From assembly GCA_900546435.1 (NCBI GenBank), contig URCQ01000001.1, positions 62,001 through 126,000 of the forward strand: a DNA stretch of 64,000 bases, written 5' to 3'. Numbering within the stretch: position 1 is the first letter of the stretch; each line of letters starts with the position of its first letter. Position numbers and translations under genes: made by a program. This document shows positions 25,976-33,813 of this stretch, in pieces. The DNA comes from an uncultured Pseudobutyrivibrio sp. GTDB taxonomy: Bacteria; Bacillota; Clostridia; Lachnospirales; Lachnospiraceae. The notes under the pieces were generated by a model. It made no database searches. It saw only the letters and a list, made by a program, of their open reading frames with translations, and had not been told where the DNA came from.

Positions 25976-26875
25976 ATGACATTAATAATCAGTGTTTTTG
26001 AACAGGGCATGATCTATGCAGTGATGGCTCTGGGCATGTATATCACATACAAAATTTTAGATTTTCCAGATATGACAGTTGACGGAAGCTTCCCTTTGGG
26101 AGCTTCCTTATCTGCTGTATTGATTTCACAAGGAATGAATCCATATCTGACATTACTTCTTAGTTTTGCGGCAGGCCTTGTGGCAGGAACGATTACCGGA
26201 TTGATTCACGTCAAATTGAAGGTGCGCGATATTTTGGCGAGTATTATTATGATGACAGCATTGTATTCTGTGAATCTGCGTATTGCCGGAAAAGCCAATT
26301 TGCCAATCTACAACTGTGATAATATTTATAATAATCGTGTCATGGATCGTATTTTTGCAGGTGCGCTTGCACCTTACAAAAATCTGATCATTATTGCAGT
26401 TATCGTATTGCTTGTAAAGTGTGTGTTGGACTGGTACTTAAAGACCAAGTCAGGATATTTGTTAAAAGCAGTTGGCGATAATGAGACACTGGTAACATCT
26501 ATGGGAATTGATAAAGGAAAAATCAAGATTTTAGGGCTTGCTATTGCCAATGGTCTTGTGTCATTGAGTGGTTCGATGTTTGCACAGCAGCAGCGGTTTT
26601 TTGACGCATCTATGGGTGTAGGAACTGCGGTTATTGGTCTGGCAAGCGTGATTATCGGAACTGCACTTTTTGGACAGATCAGTGCTTTTGGATTTTCTAT
26701 CAGCGTGATTTTAGGATCCATTCTTTATAAGGGATGCGTAGCAGCGGCTATTCGTATCGGATTACAGTCAACAGATCTTAAGTTAGTTACAGCAGTTCTA
26801 TTTTTGCTGATTCTGGTGCTTTCTTCCAGAATTGAAAAACATCAGGGGAAAAAGCGTAGAAAGGAGCGGGCATGA
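25976..26875 (+). CDS. trpY: ABC transporter permease, TrpY type
   Basis: 299 residues with about eight hydrophobic helices, beginning 2 bases after trpX and overlapping the trpZ start by four bases. It belongs to the BPD_transp_2 (branched-chain/ribose-like) permease fold: PDMTVDGSFPLGASLSA near the N-terminus and LKAVGDNETLVTSMGID in the cytoplasmic loop that contacts the ATPase. It forms the membrane channel for the substrate delivered by TrpX. The tight packing argues for strict co-expression. Confidence 0.88.
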   Translation: MTLIISVFEQGMIYAVMALGMYITYKILDFPDMTVDGSFPLGASLSAVLISQGMNPYLTLLLSFAAGLVAGTITGLIHVKLKVRDILASIIMMTALYSVNLRIAGKANLPIYNCDNIYNNRVMDRIFAGALAPYKNLIIIAVIVLLVKCVLDWYLKTKSGYLLKAVGDNETLVTSMGIDKGKIKILGLAIANGLVSLSGSMFAQQQRFFDASMGVGTAVIGLASVIIGTALFGQISAFGFSISVILGSILYKGCVAAAIRIGLQSTDLKLVTAVLFLLILVLSSRIEKHQGKKRRKERA

Positions 26876-27645
26876 TTGAATTAAAACATATTCATAAATA
26901 TTACAATGCAGGTTCTGTAAATGAAATGTGTCTATTTGAGGATTTCAATCTGACCATCCAGGACGGGGAATTTGTTTCTATCGTCGGAAGCAATGGTTCG
27001 GGAAAGACATCTCTTTTAAATATTATCTGTGGCAGTATCGGAGTTGATGGCGGACAGATTATGATTGGTGGAAAAGATATTACCCATCAAAAAGATTACT
27101 TGCGCCACCGCCGTATTGGTCGTGTGTATCAGGATCCGGCGAAGGGAACTTGTGGCCATATGACGATTCTGGAAAATATGGCACTTGCGGATAATAAGGG
27201 CAAACCATACAATCTGGGGATGAGCGTGAAAAAGAGTCGCGAGGACTATTATAAAGAGCTGCTTCTTCCGCTTGGGTTAGGCTTGGAAGATAAAATGCAT
27301 ACACAGGTGGGTTCTCTTTCCGGTGGACAGCGACAGGCAGTGGCACTTTTGATGGCGACGATGACACCGATTGAAATGCTGATTCTTGATGAACACACGG
27401 CGGCACTTGATCCAAAGACGGCAGAGATTATTATGGAATTAACCGGTAAAATTGTCGCTGAAAAGAAGTTGACAACGATGATGGTTACGCATAATCTGCG
27501 TTATGCGGTAGAGTATGGCGACAGACTTCTGATGATGCATCAGGGGCAGGCAATCCTTGATCAGTCTGGTGCGGAAAAAAAGAGTCTTGCGGTAGAAGAT
27601 ATCATGGGCGTATTTAATGAAATTAGTGTGGAGTGCGGTAATTAA
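26872..27645 (+). CDS. trpZ: ABC transporter ATP-binding protein, TrpZ type
   Basis: 257 residues. Walker A is GSNGSGKTS near residue 40, the signature is LSGGQRQ near 148, Walker B is MLILDEHTAALD, and the switch His is in MMVTHNLR. It is a complete nucleotide-binding subunit energising TrpY. It starts inside the last codons of trpY and its TAA overlaps the ATG of the next small gene by one base. Confidence 0.92.
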   Translation: MIELKHIHKYYNAGSVNEMCLFEDFNLTIQDGEFVSIVGSNGSGKTSLLNIICGSIGVDGGQIMIGGKDITHQKDYLRHRRIGRVYQDPAKGTCGHMTILENMALADNKGKPYNLGMSVKKSREDYYKELLLPLGLGLEDKMHTQVGSLSGGQRQAVALLMATMTPIEMLILDEHTAALDPKTAEIIMELTGKIVAEKKLTTMMVTHNLRYAVEYGDRLLMMHQGQAILDQSGAEKKSLAVEDIMGVFNEISVECGN

Positions 27646-27953
27646 TGGTAGAAGAATTAGCTGTAAACAGTGTTGAAAAAAAATTAGATATGCAGGCATC
27701 TATTCTGGTAGGCAATTATGAATATTATTATGCCTGCGGAAAATTAAAAAGTCTGATAGAACTGGCGGTGGACGAGGAGACCGCACCGCTTGTTATGAAA
27801 GAAATCGTGGATGAGGCATTAGCATCTTACAGTCCCGACGAAGAGAGCGAGCCAGCCAAGGCTTATCTAAAAACGCTCCTCTTGCGTTATCGCCCATCGG
27901 AGGCATACGATGCACAGATGGCCGACCTCTTCCTCCGTGGCAGTGGTCGTTAG
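27645..27953 (+). CDS. Uncharacterised 102-residue helical protein, last gene of the trpXYZ run
   Basis: The ATG overlaps the trpZ stop (TAATG), so it is translationally coupled. The sequence is acidic and helical (VEKKLDMQASILVGNYEYYY, LAVDEETAPLVMKEIVDEAL) with no motif I recognise. The stop codon TAG lies exactly at the left edge of the REP-like repeat at 27952, so the natural C-terminus may have been changed by insertion of that element. Function unknown. Confidence 0.6.
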   Translation: MVEELAVNSVEKKLDMQASILVGNYEYYYACGKLKSLIELAVDEETAPLVMKEIVDEALASYSPDEESEPAKAYLKTLLLRYRPSEAYDAQMADLFLRGSGR

Positions 27954-27990
27954 GGACGTTCCTTTTGCCACAAGGAGCGCCCCTTTGGCA
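27952..27990 (+). repeat. REP-like repeat, left copy
   Basis: Begins AGGGACGTTCCTTTTGCCAC and ends CCCCTTTGGC. It is matched in inverted orientation by 28631-28669, with one indel and a few substitutions in the middle. It lies immediately downstream of the trpXYZ operon and could also act as its 3' hairpin. Confidence 0.8.
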
Positions 27991-28025
27991 TCTATTGCAG
28001 TCTAGATAATATGACACCCCCCAAC

Positions 28026-28493
28026 TCACGCCGTAATCTTTCCAGGTGACTTCAATCTGGTCACCTTTTCACCCAACCTGTTTGCCTGATTTTCAGGATA
28101 AGTATCAAAGTAAGATTTATGTTGAACTGCGCGCTTCTTCTCAAAGTATGGGATTTTCGCCCAAATCATAGATGGCGCGCCGACAGTTAGCAGATACAGC
28201 GGTCCCCAGATGAGCGACTGGATCGTGTGCCCGTATTCATGCACCGCAAACATTTGAGAAAAATCTTCCTCGCTATAATTTCCCTTTTCATGTTCATAAT
28301 AGAAAAATGGATCATCAGAAACAAAGATGAATAAGCCAAGTGATAGACTCGCTTTTAACTCCCATGTAGTACAGATTGCTCCATGGAAATTTTTATGCGG
28401 GCAGTCACGGTTTTTTAGAAAAATAATAAAGCCCGCCAAGGTTTGTGGAAAGCCCCAAGTCAGTTGCAATATCGTATATAAAATCTTTTTCAT
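28026..28493 (-). CDS. Putative membrane protein with HEYGH metallopeptidase-like motif
   Basis: 155 residues. A hydrophobic N-terminus (ILYTILQLTWGFPQTLAGFI) and a later hydrophobic stretch (LIWGPLYLLTVGAPSMIWA) flank the motif HEYGH near residue 86, which resembles the HExxH zinc site of gluzincins. A Glu near the C-terminus (YPENQANRLGE) could be the third ligand, as in similar short proteins of Firmicutes and Bacteroidetes (pattern H-E-Y-G-H, G-P-L-Y-L, A-N-R-L). GAGGG precedes the ATG. The gene runs against its neighbours and is bracketed by inverted REP-like repeats. Protease activity is unproven. Confidence 0.7.
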   Translation of the reverse strand: MKKILYTILQLTWGFPQTLAGFIIFLKNRDCPHKNFHGAICTTWELKASLSLGLFIFVSDDPFFYYEHEKGNYSEEDFSQMFAVHEYGHTIQSLIWGPLYLLTVGAPSMIWAKIPYFEKKRAVQHKSYFDTYPENQANRLGEKVTRLKSPGKITA

Positions 28494-28630
28494 TATTCCC
28501 TCGCTAGAGTCATCCTATTTGATTTTTACAATCATAAGAGTAACATTTTTTATTCACATGTTCAAATGCATATTTCCCCTCATATTTACACACGCTATCC
28601 TATAGAAAAATAACGAAGACATGGGAATGA

Positions 28631-28669
28631 GCCAAAGGGGACACTTTTTGTGGCAAAAGGAACGTCCCT
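28631..28669 (-). repeat. REP-like repeat, right copy (inverted)
   Basis: Reading on the minus strand it begins AGGGACGTTCCTTTTGCCAC and ends GTCCCCTTTGGC, an inverted match to 27952-27990. It ends 4 bases before the GGAGG site of spoVAD. Confidence 0.8.
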
Positions 28670-28682
28670 GAAAGGAGGAAAG

Positions 28683-29702
28683 ATGGAAATGCAGATGGGG
28701 GCGGACAGTGTTTGTCTGCCGAAGCCGGTGTATGTGCTGGCAGCAGCGTCAGTTGCGGGGAAAATGGAGGGAGAAGGTCCTCTGGGAGATTGTTTTGACG
28801 TCATTTGTGATGATGACCGGTTTGGAACGGACTCTTGGGAAAAGGCAGAGAGTGAGATGCAGAAAGAATCATTGACCATTGCGCTGGGGAAAGCGAATCT
28901 TTCTGGAGAACAATTGCGTTATATTTTTGCCGGCGATTTGCTGGGACAGACGATTGCATCATCGTTTGGGCTTATGGAATTTCAACGGCCGTTTTTCGGT
29001 TTGTACGGAGCTTGTTCGACGGTGGGAGAAGCACTGTCTTTAGCAGCTATGAATGTGGCAGCAGGTTATGCGGATTTGGCGGCAGCAGTGACTTCCTCAC
29101 ATTTTGGTGGTGCGGAGCGGCAATTTCGCTTTCCAATTGAATATGCAAACCAGCGACCTCTTTGTTCGACATGGACAGTGACCGGAAGTGGAGCTTATAT
29201 TTTAGGGACGACGAAATCCAATGTCAGGATTACAGGAATTACAACTGGAAAAATTATGGATCTGGGGATTCGGGATGCACAGAATATGGGAGCGGCCATG
29301 GCGCCTGCAGCATCGGCGCTTATTTTAAATCATATGAAAGATTTTGGACGTACACCAAAAGATTATGATGCTATCATCACCGGAGATCTGGGAAGTGTGG
29401 GGAGCACAATTTTAGTAGAACTTTGCAGCATCGGCGGATGCGATATTGCAGGCAATCACTATGACTGTGGCGTGGAAATCTTTGATGCCGACGAGCAGCA
29501 CACGTGCTCTGGCGGATCTGGTTGTGGCTGTTCTGCAATTACGTTGGCCTCACACTATTTGCCAAAGATTGCATCGGGCACATGGAAACGTATTCTTTTT
29601 ATTCCTACGGGGGCACTTTTATCTCCCGTCAGTTTTAATGAAGGAAACAGCGTTCCGGGTATTGCCCATGGTGTCGTGATTGAGCATGAGGAGGTGGCAT
29701 GA
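28683..29702 (+). CDS. spoVAD: Stage V sporulation protein AD
   Basis: The ATG at 28683 (or 28689) follows GGAGG at 28674-28678; the longer ORF starts inside the REP-like repeat. About 339 residues with the thiolase-like fold of SpoVAD (LGQTIASSFGLMEFQRPFFG, YGACSTVGEALSLAAM, SSHFGGAERQFRFP, CSGGSGCGCSA). SpoVAD binds dipicolinic acid and, with other SpoVA proteins, moves it into the developing spore and out during germination. It overlaps spoVAE by four bases. spoVAC, normally just upstream, is not present here. Confidence 0.93.
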   Translation: MEMQMGADSVCLPKPVYVLAAASVAGKMEGEGPLGDCFDVICDDDRFGTDSWEKAESEMQKESLTIALGKANLSGEQLRYIFAGDLLGQTIASSFGLMEFQRPFFGLYGACSTVGEALSLAAMNVAAGYADLAAAVTSSHFGGAERQFRFPIEYANQRPLCSTWTVTGSGAYILGTTKSNVRITGITTGKIMDLGIRDAQNMGAAMAPAASALILNHMKDFGRTPKDYDAIITGDLGSVGSTILVELCSIGGCDIAGNHYDCGVEIFDADEQHTCSGGSGCGCSAITLASHYLPKIASGTWKRILFIPTGALLSPVSFNEGNSVPGIAHGVVIEHEEVA

Positions 29703-30058
29703 TGAATTATGTAAAAGCCTTTGTGGTTGGAGGTTTGATTTGTGCTTTGGTACAAATTTTAATGGAAAAAACGAAAATGTTACCAGGGCGCATCATGGTA
29801 CTTCTTGTTTGCAGTGGGGCTGTTTTAGGAGCCATAGGTATCTATGAACCATTTGTTGACTTTGCAGGTGCGGGCGCAAGTGTACCACTTCTGGGATTTG
29901 GAAATGTACTTTGGAAAGGTGTCAAAGAGGCCGTGGAAGAACAGGGCTTTCTAGGTACTTTTGCAGGAGGACTCACAGCAGGAGCCGTAGGAACAGAGGC
30001 GGCTTTGATTTTTGGATATTTGGGAGCCCTACTTTTCCCATTGCGGCGAAAGCGGTAA
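29699..30058 (+). CDS. spoVAE: Stage V sporulation protein AE
   Basis: 119 residues with three to four hydrophobic helices (AFVVGGLICALVQILMEK, IMVLLVCSGAVLGAIGIYEP, GTFAGGLTAGAVGTEAALIF), matching the short SpoVAE membrane subunit. It works with SpoVAC and SpoVAD in dipicolinic acid transport across the spore inner membrane. The start overlaps the spoVAD stop (ATGA), showing translational coupling. Confidence 0.9.
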   Translation: MMNYVKAFVVGGLICALVQILMEKTKMLPGRIMVLLVCSGAVLGAIGIYEPFVDFAGAGASVPLLGFGNVLWKGVKEAVEEQGFLGTFAGGLTAGAVGTEAALIFGYLGALLFPLRRKR

Positions 30059-30155
30059 AACAAATGCAAATTGGTATAAAAATAGGAAATGTAAACCATA
30101 CTATAAATGCCTTGCAAGGTACGAGGTGAATTTTGTATAAAAGGAGCAAATCGCG

Positions 30156-30503
30156 ATGAAAAAACAAAGACTATTACTGGTAATGACACTGGGTGTTTTG
30201 GCAGTTGCTATGTTTGTAGGATGTGGAGCAAACAAGAATACAACAGAAGACACAAAGCAGGAAACACAGAATGTGAATGATGCCACAGGTGGTACAAAGA
30301 AGGACACCACAGAAAAAGATACGAAGAATGAGGATAATGGTGGTGTTATCAATGATGTTGTCGATGGTGTTGGTGATGGCGTTAAAGATGTAACCGAAGG
30401 TGTTTCTGATGGCGTGAAGGATGTGACGAACGGTGTGGAAAATGCCACAGATCATGCAACAGATCAGAAAAATACAACCCAAAATCAAACGAAGGCAAAC
30501 TAA
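30156..30503 (+). CDS. Small lipoprotein with DGV-repeat tail
   Basis: 115 residues. The signal peptide ends in lipobox FVGC, with the lipid-modified Cys near residue 24. The mature part is low complexity: a Lys/Thr/Asp-rich linker, then a glycine-spaced repeat (DGVGDGVKDV, TEGVSDGVKDV, TNGVENATDH), which would form an amphipathic helix. GGAG precedes the ATG. It ends at a strong bidirectional terminator. Comparable short lipoproteins occur in Clostridia without assigned function. Confidence 0.65.
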   Translation: MKKQRLLLVMTLGVLAVAMFVGCGANKNTTEDTKQETQNVNDATGGTKKDTTEKDTKNEDNGGVINDVVDGVGDGVKDVTEGVSDGVKDVTNGVENATDHATDQKNTTQNQTKAN

Positions 30504-30508
30504 CCGGG

Positions 30509-30557
30509 AAAAAGCAAAGCACTGTTCTGAGATATAAGAAGCGGTGCTTTGCTTTTT
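30509..30557. terminator. Bidirectional terminator between small lipoprotein and minus-strand small gene
   Basis: AAAAAGCAAAGCAC pairs with GTGCTTTGCTTTTT; the A-run and T-run allow termination on both strands. It sits between convergent stops at 30503 (+) and 30564 (-). Confidence 0.85.
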
Positions 30558-30563
30558 CTATTG

Positions 30564-30794
30564 TTAGGGTAAAAGGTCCGGTGGATTAGAAGTAACTTTT
30601 GATTTCGGAAGATGAACTTCCGGGATGGCAACATCGTCATAGTGGATGGTTTCTTCTGTGCTTTCGTTGGAAGCAGATGGGGTAGATTTGTGTGTATGAA
30701 TTTCTGGAATCGCAACATCATCATATGTTAAATCATAGTCTGCTTCTGTCGTTTCTTTTTTTTGTGTGACGTATTGTTTTAATTTATCAAACAT
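30564..30794 (-). CDS. Small acidic protein with duplicated YDDVAIPE motif
   Basis: 76 residues. AGGAG lies 7 bases before the ATG, and the gene stops just before a bidirectional terminator, so it is likely real. The sequence starts with a basic helix (MFDKLKQYVTQKK) and then contains two copies of YDDVAIPE(I/V)H, at about residues 24-32 and 51-59. No cysteine, signal or membrane segment is present. It looks like a disordered protein with two short binding motifs. I do not recognise the family. Confidence 0.6.
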   Translation of the reverse strand: MFDKLKQYVTQKKETTEADYDLTYDDVAIPEIHTHKSTPSASNESTEETIHYDDVAIPEVHLPKSKVTSNPPDLLP

Positions 30795-30813
30795 AGGTTT
30801 CTCCTGTTATCTT

Positions 30814-32001
30814 TTATATAAAATTGATGAAAAAGGTAATCACCAGACTGTTAAGGAAATCTGCAAAAAGACTACCAATCAATGGAATCAGCAGATATGC
30901 TTTGACCGATGGTACATATTCTTCACAGACAGCCTGCATATTTGCCATGGCATTTGGGGTTGCACCCATGCCAAAACCGCAAGTGCCGGCAACGAGAACA
31001 GCACTATCATAATCGCGTCCCATAATGTTAAACTCAACGAAATAAGTAAATACAATAATGAGAAGTACCTGTGCACCCAGCAAAATAACGAGTGGCAATG
31101 CCAAAGAGGCAAGTTCCCATAGGCGTAAGGTAATCATTGCCATGCCAAGGAACAGAGAAAGACTGATACCGCCGAGGTCGTTAATCTCTCCCATGTGAAT
31201 GGTTGTCACATGGGCATATTCTGAAATGTTGCGCATCAGCGCAGCGGCAAGCATTGCTCCAATGTAAATCGGGAAAGTGAGTCCGGTTTTGGTCAGTAAC
31301 ATAGAAAACAGTGTCCCAAGACCGATTGCGAGGATAAGCTGAAAAACGGCGGCGGCATACATGTTGGTATGTCGTTCGTGCTTCTTTTCATCTTCGACCA
31401 GAAGACTGTCGTCTTCCGTAGAAACTGTATCTAACAGGTGATGTTTTTCGATGAGGTGTTTGCCAAGCGGTCCACCAATCAAGCTGCCAAAAATCAGACC
31501 AAAAGTAGCGGCAGCAGTACAGATTGTTGTTGCACCACTGATATTAAAATCTTCTAAAACCGGTCCGAAGGCGCCGGCAGTACCATGACCACCGACCATA
31601 GGGATGGAGCCGGTACACATGCCTATCAAAGGATCCAGCCCCATGAGTTTGGATAAGCCAACGGCTGTGAAATTCTGCAGCAGAATTAAACTAATGACAA
31701 GTCCAAGAAACAAAATAAGAGATTTGCCGCCCTTTTTTAATACTTTTAAGTTGGCCTGAAATCCGACAGAGGTAAAGAAAAATACCATGCAGACTTCACG
31801 CAGCGTGTCATCAAAAGCAAATTCAGCAATACCAGTCACGTAACAGAGGCAGGTCATAATAGCAAAAAGCAAACCACCGATGACAGGCGCTGGAATACAG
31901 AATTTTTGTAAGATATAAAATTTTTTACGTAAATATTTCCCAAGTAAAAGCACCAGAACAGCCATTGTCAGAGTCTGGTACATATCTAGTTGAATTTTCA
32001 T
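30814..32001 (-). CDS. gltS: Sodium/glutamate symporter, GltS family
   Basis: 395 residues with about ten membrane helices. Family markers include LVLLLGKYLRKKF at the N-terminus, CIPAPVIGGLLFA, the glycine-rich GSIPMVGGHGTAGAFGP, and FVEFNIMGRDYDSAV followed by CGFGMGATPNA near the end. GltS takes up glutamate with sodium. It is the second gene of a pair: the TAXI binding-protein gene ends 13 bases upstream on the same strand. No TRAP membrane subunits are adjacent. Confidence 0.88.
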   Translation of the reverse strand: MKIQLDMYQTLTMAVLVLLLGKYLRKKFYILQKFCIPAPVIGGLLFAIMTCLCYVTGIAEFAFDDTLREVCMVFFFTSVGFQANLKVLKKGGKSLILFLGLVISLILLQNFTAVGLSKLMGLDPLIGMCTGSIPMVGGHGTAGAFGPVLEDFNISGATTICTAAATFGLIFGSLIGGPLGKHLIEKHHLLDTVSTEDDSLLVEDEKKHERHTNMYAAAVFQLILAIGLGTLFSMLLTKTGLTFPIYIGAMLAAALMRNISEYAHVTTIHMGEINDLGGISLSLFLGMAMITLRLWELASLALPLVILLGAQVLLIIVFTYFVEFNIMGRDYDSAVLVAGTCGFGMGATPNAMANMQAVCEEYVPSVKAYLLIPLIGSLFADFLNSLVITFFINFI

Positions 32002-32014
32002 GTTTGTCCTTTCT

Positions 32015-32950
32015 TTACTCGGAAGGAGTCAAGGCAATGCCTTGTTCTTCATAGTATGCTAAGGCTCCGTTGTGAAATGGAACCGGAATATTTTGCAGTG
32101 CATTTTCTTCATCTACCTGCAAATCCAGGGAGATGGCATATTGTAAAGTTAATGCTTCATTAAAAAGTAATTGTGTAATCTGGTGAATGGTTTCCGTAGA
32201 AACAGCATCCGTTGTAACGAGTACGGCTTTTACGCCAATGGTCGTGACATCTTCTGTTTGTCCGGGATAGGTGTTTGCCGGAATGATGTATTTGCTGTAA
32301 GCATCGGAAGCGGCAAGCATGCGGTCAATACATATTTCATCCAGAGAAATGAGACGGATATCACATTTGTATGCCAGTTCGTTAATCACGGTGGTAGAGA
32401 CACCGGCTGTACAGAAAAAGGCATCGATATCTCCATTTTTGAGTGCTTTTGCCGAAGCAGTATAATCGAGATTTTGGATATCAACAATGGACGGCGTTAA
32501 GCCGGCAAATGCAAGAATCTGGTTTGCATTTTTCTCTGTGCCGGATTCAGCATCACCGACGCTGATTGAATGTCCGGCTAAGTCAGCAAGTGAATGAATA
32601 TCCGAATGCTCACGAACCACTAACTGGCAGGCTTCCGTATATAAGCCGGAAATGGCTCGTAAATTTTGATTGTTTTTATAGGATTCCTCCAGAATATCAG
32701 CCTGTGCAATGCCAAGTTCAAGATAGTTGTCAGATAGCAGACGCAGATTGGCAGCGGAACCTGCAGTACTTCGCACTTCTACGGTATAGCTATCGGTATT
32801 CTCATTGGAGAGGGTGGCAAAGGTATTTGCGAAAGCATAATACATACCACCGATATTTGCAGCACCAAAACGTAAATCGGAACGAGATGTTCTGCAGCCA
32901 CAGAATAATGTTGTTACGATGCATAGGAGAATGCATAACTTTTTCTTCAT
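32015..32950 (-). CDS. TAXI-family substrate-binding lipoprotein
   Basis: 311 residues. The signal peptide has a lipobox ending at FCGC (Cys near residue 19). The mature protein has the TAXI signature LRFGAANIGGMYYAFA, the ligand loop VRSTAGSAANLRLL and IGIAQADI-type segments (LELGIAQADIL). TAXI proteins normally serve TRAP transporters and bind glutamate or related acids. AGAGG precedes the ATG. The gene lies 13 bases before gltS, which suggests that the binding protein and the GltS-type carrier act on the same substrate; that is inference. Confidence 0.85.
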   Translation of the reverse strand: MKKKLCILLCIVTTLFCGCRTSRSDLRFGAANIGGMYYAFANTFATLSNENTDSYTVEVRSTAGSAANLRLLSDNYLELGIAQADILEESYKNNQNLRAISGLYTEACQLVVREHSDIHSLADLAGHSISVGDAESGTEKNANQILAFAGLTPSIVDIQNLDYTASAKALKNGDIDAFFCTAGVSTTVINELAYKCDIRLISLDEICIDRMLAASDAYSKYIIPANTYPGQTEDVTTIGVKAVLVTTDAVSTETIHQITQLLFNEALTLQYAISLDLQVDEENALQNIPVPFHNGALAYYEEQGIALTPSE

Positions 32951-33091
32951 AAGATAACCTCTTTTTTTATTTTTAACCTAGGACATTTTACATGGAAACG
33001 CATGCAATGGGAAGTGTTTTTTGTAAATTCTTATAGAAAATGAACATTATTGCAATCCTGCATGATAAAAAATGAGCTTTCCTGTAAATGC

Positions 33092-33119
33092 TTGCCGAAT
33101 GAGAAAAATAAGATATAAT
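33092..33119 (+). promoter_or_regulatory. Promoter for the amidase gene, positioned for a leaderless transcript
   Basis: TTGCCG at 33092-33097 and TATAAT at 33114-33119 with a 16-base spacer. The expected transcription start is at or next to the ATG at 33126. Confidence 0.6.
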
Positions 33120-33125
33120 AGATTT

Positions 33126-33812
33126 ATGGCTACAAAAAGACGACATAGATTTACGAAAAAACAAAAGAAAAAGTTAATATTAGAAGTGATTATTTTGTTT
33201 CTTGCTACGGTAGGAGCAATCACGATTGTGCTTGGCATTGGACGCAAGGTGGTATCTGTTTTTTCTGGAAAAGGAGAGCAAAAGGTTGTGACGGAACAGC
33301 CAAAGCTGGATGTAGAACTCCTTTCCATCAATGATTATTCAAGACCCGGGATAGCGATGAACCAGGTCAATAGCATTGTCGTTCATTACACGGCAAATCC
33401 GGGCTCGACAGCGCTGCAGAACCGTAATTATTTTGAAGGATTAAAAGACAGCCACGAGACGATGGCAAGCAGTCATTTTATTGTGGGATTAGACGGCGAG
33501 ATTGTACAGTGCATTCCGACCAATGAAATCAGTTATGCATCCAATGATCGTAATAATGATACGGTTTCTATCGAATGCTGTCATGCTGATACAACCGGAC
33601 AGTTTAACCAGCAGACATATGATTCGCTAGTGGAACTGACAGCGTATCTCATTGGTAAATTCCATTTGACAACCGATGACGTCATCCGTCATTATGATGT
33701 GACGGGCAAAAAATGCCCACTCTATTACGTGGAACATGAAGATGCGTGGCAACAGTTTTTAAAAGATGTAGATGCCTATATTGATGCACATGGTGTGGTG
33801 CAGGAGGAGTAA
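33126..33812 (+). CDS. Membrane-anchored N-acetylmuramoyl-L-alanine amidase (Amidase_2)
   Basis: The ATG at 33126 starts a basic N-terminus followed by a single helix (LILEVIILFLATVGAITIVL), a typical type II anchor. No SD precedes it. The in-frame ATG at 33072 also lacks an SD and would add a less plausible leader. 228 residues. The catalytic domain has the zinc His in IVVHYTANPG, the substrate strand SSHFIVGLDGEIVQCIP, and the second zinc His and Cys in RHYDVTGKKCP. It cleaves the amide between N-acetylmuramate and L-alanine in peptidoglycan. Next is a PAP2 phosphatase, separated by one base. Confidence 0.88.
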   Translation: MATKRRHRFTKKQKKKLILEVIILFLATVGAITIVLGIGRKVVSVFSGKGEQKVVTEQPKLDVELLSINDYSRPGIAMNQVNSIVVHYTANPGSTALQNRNYFEGLKDSHETMASSHFIVGLDGEIVQCIPTNEISYASNDRNNDTVSIECCHADTTGQFNQQTYDSLVELTAYLIGKFHLTTDDVIRHYDVTGKKCPLYYVEHEDAWQQFLKDVDAYIDAHGVVQEE

Positions 33813-33813
33813 A

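Noticed and set aside
28026..28493. RAYT transposase inside the REP-like pair
   Set aside because: The enclosed protein has a HEYGH motif and hydrophobic stretches; it lacks the HUH motif and catalytic tyrosine pattern of Y1 transposases.
30101..30488. Minus-strand frames across the small lipoprotein gene
   Set aside because: They mirror the low-complexity repeat of the plus-strand lipoprotein, which has an SD, a signal peptide and a terminator.
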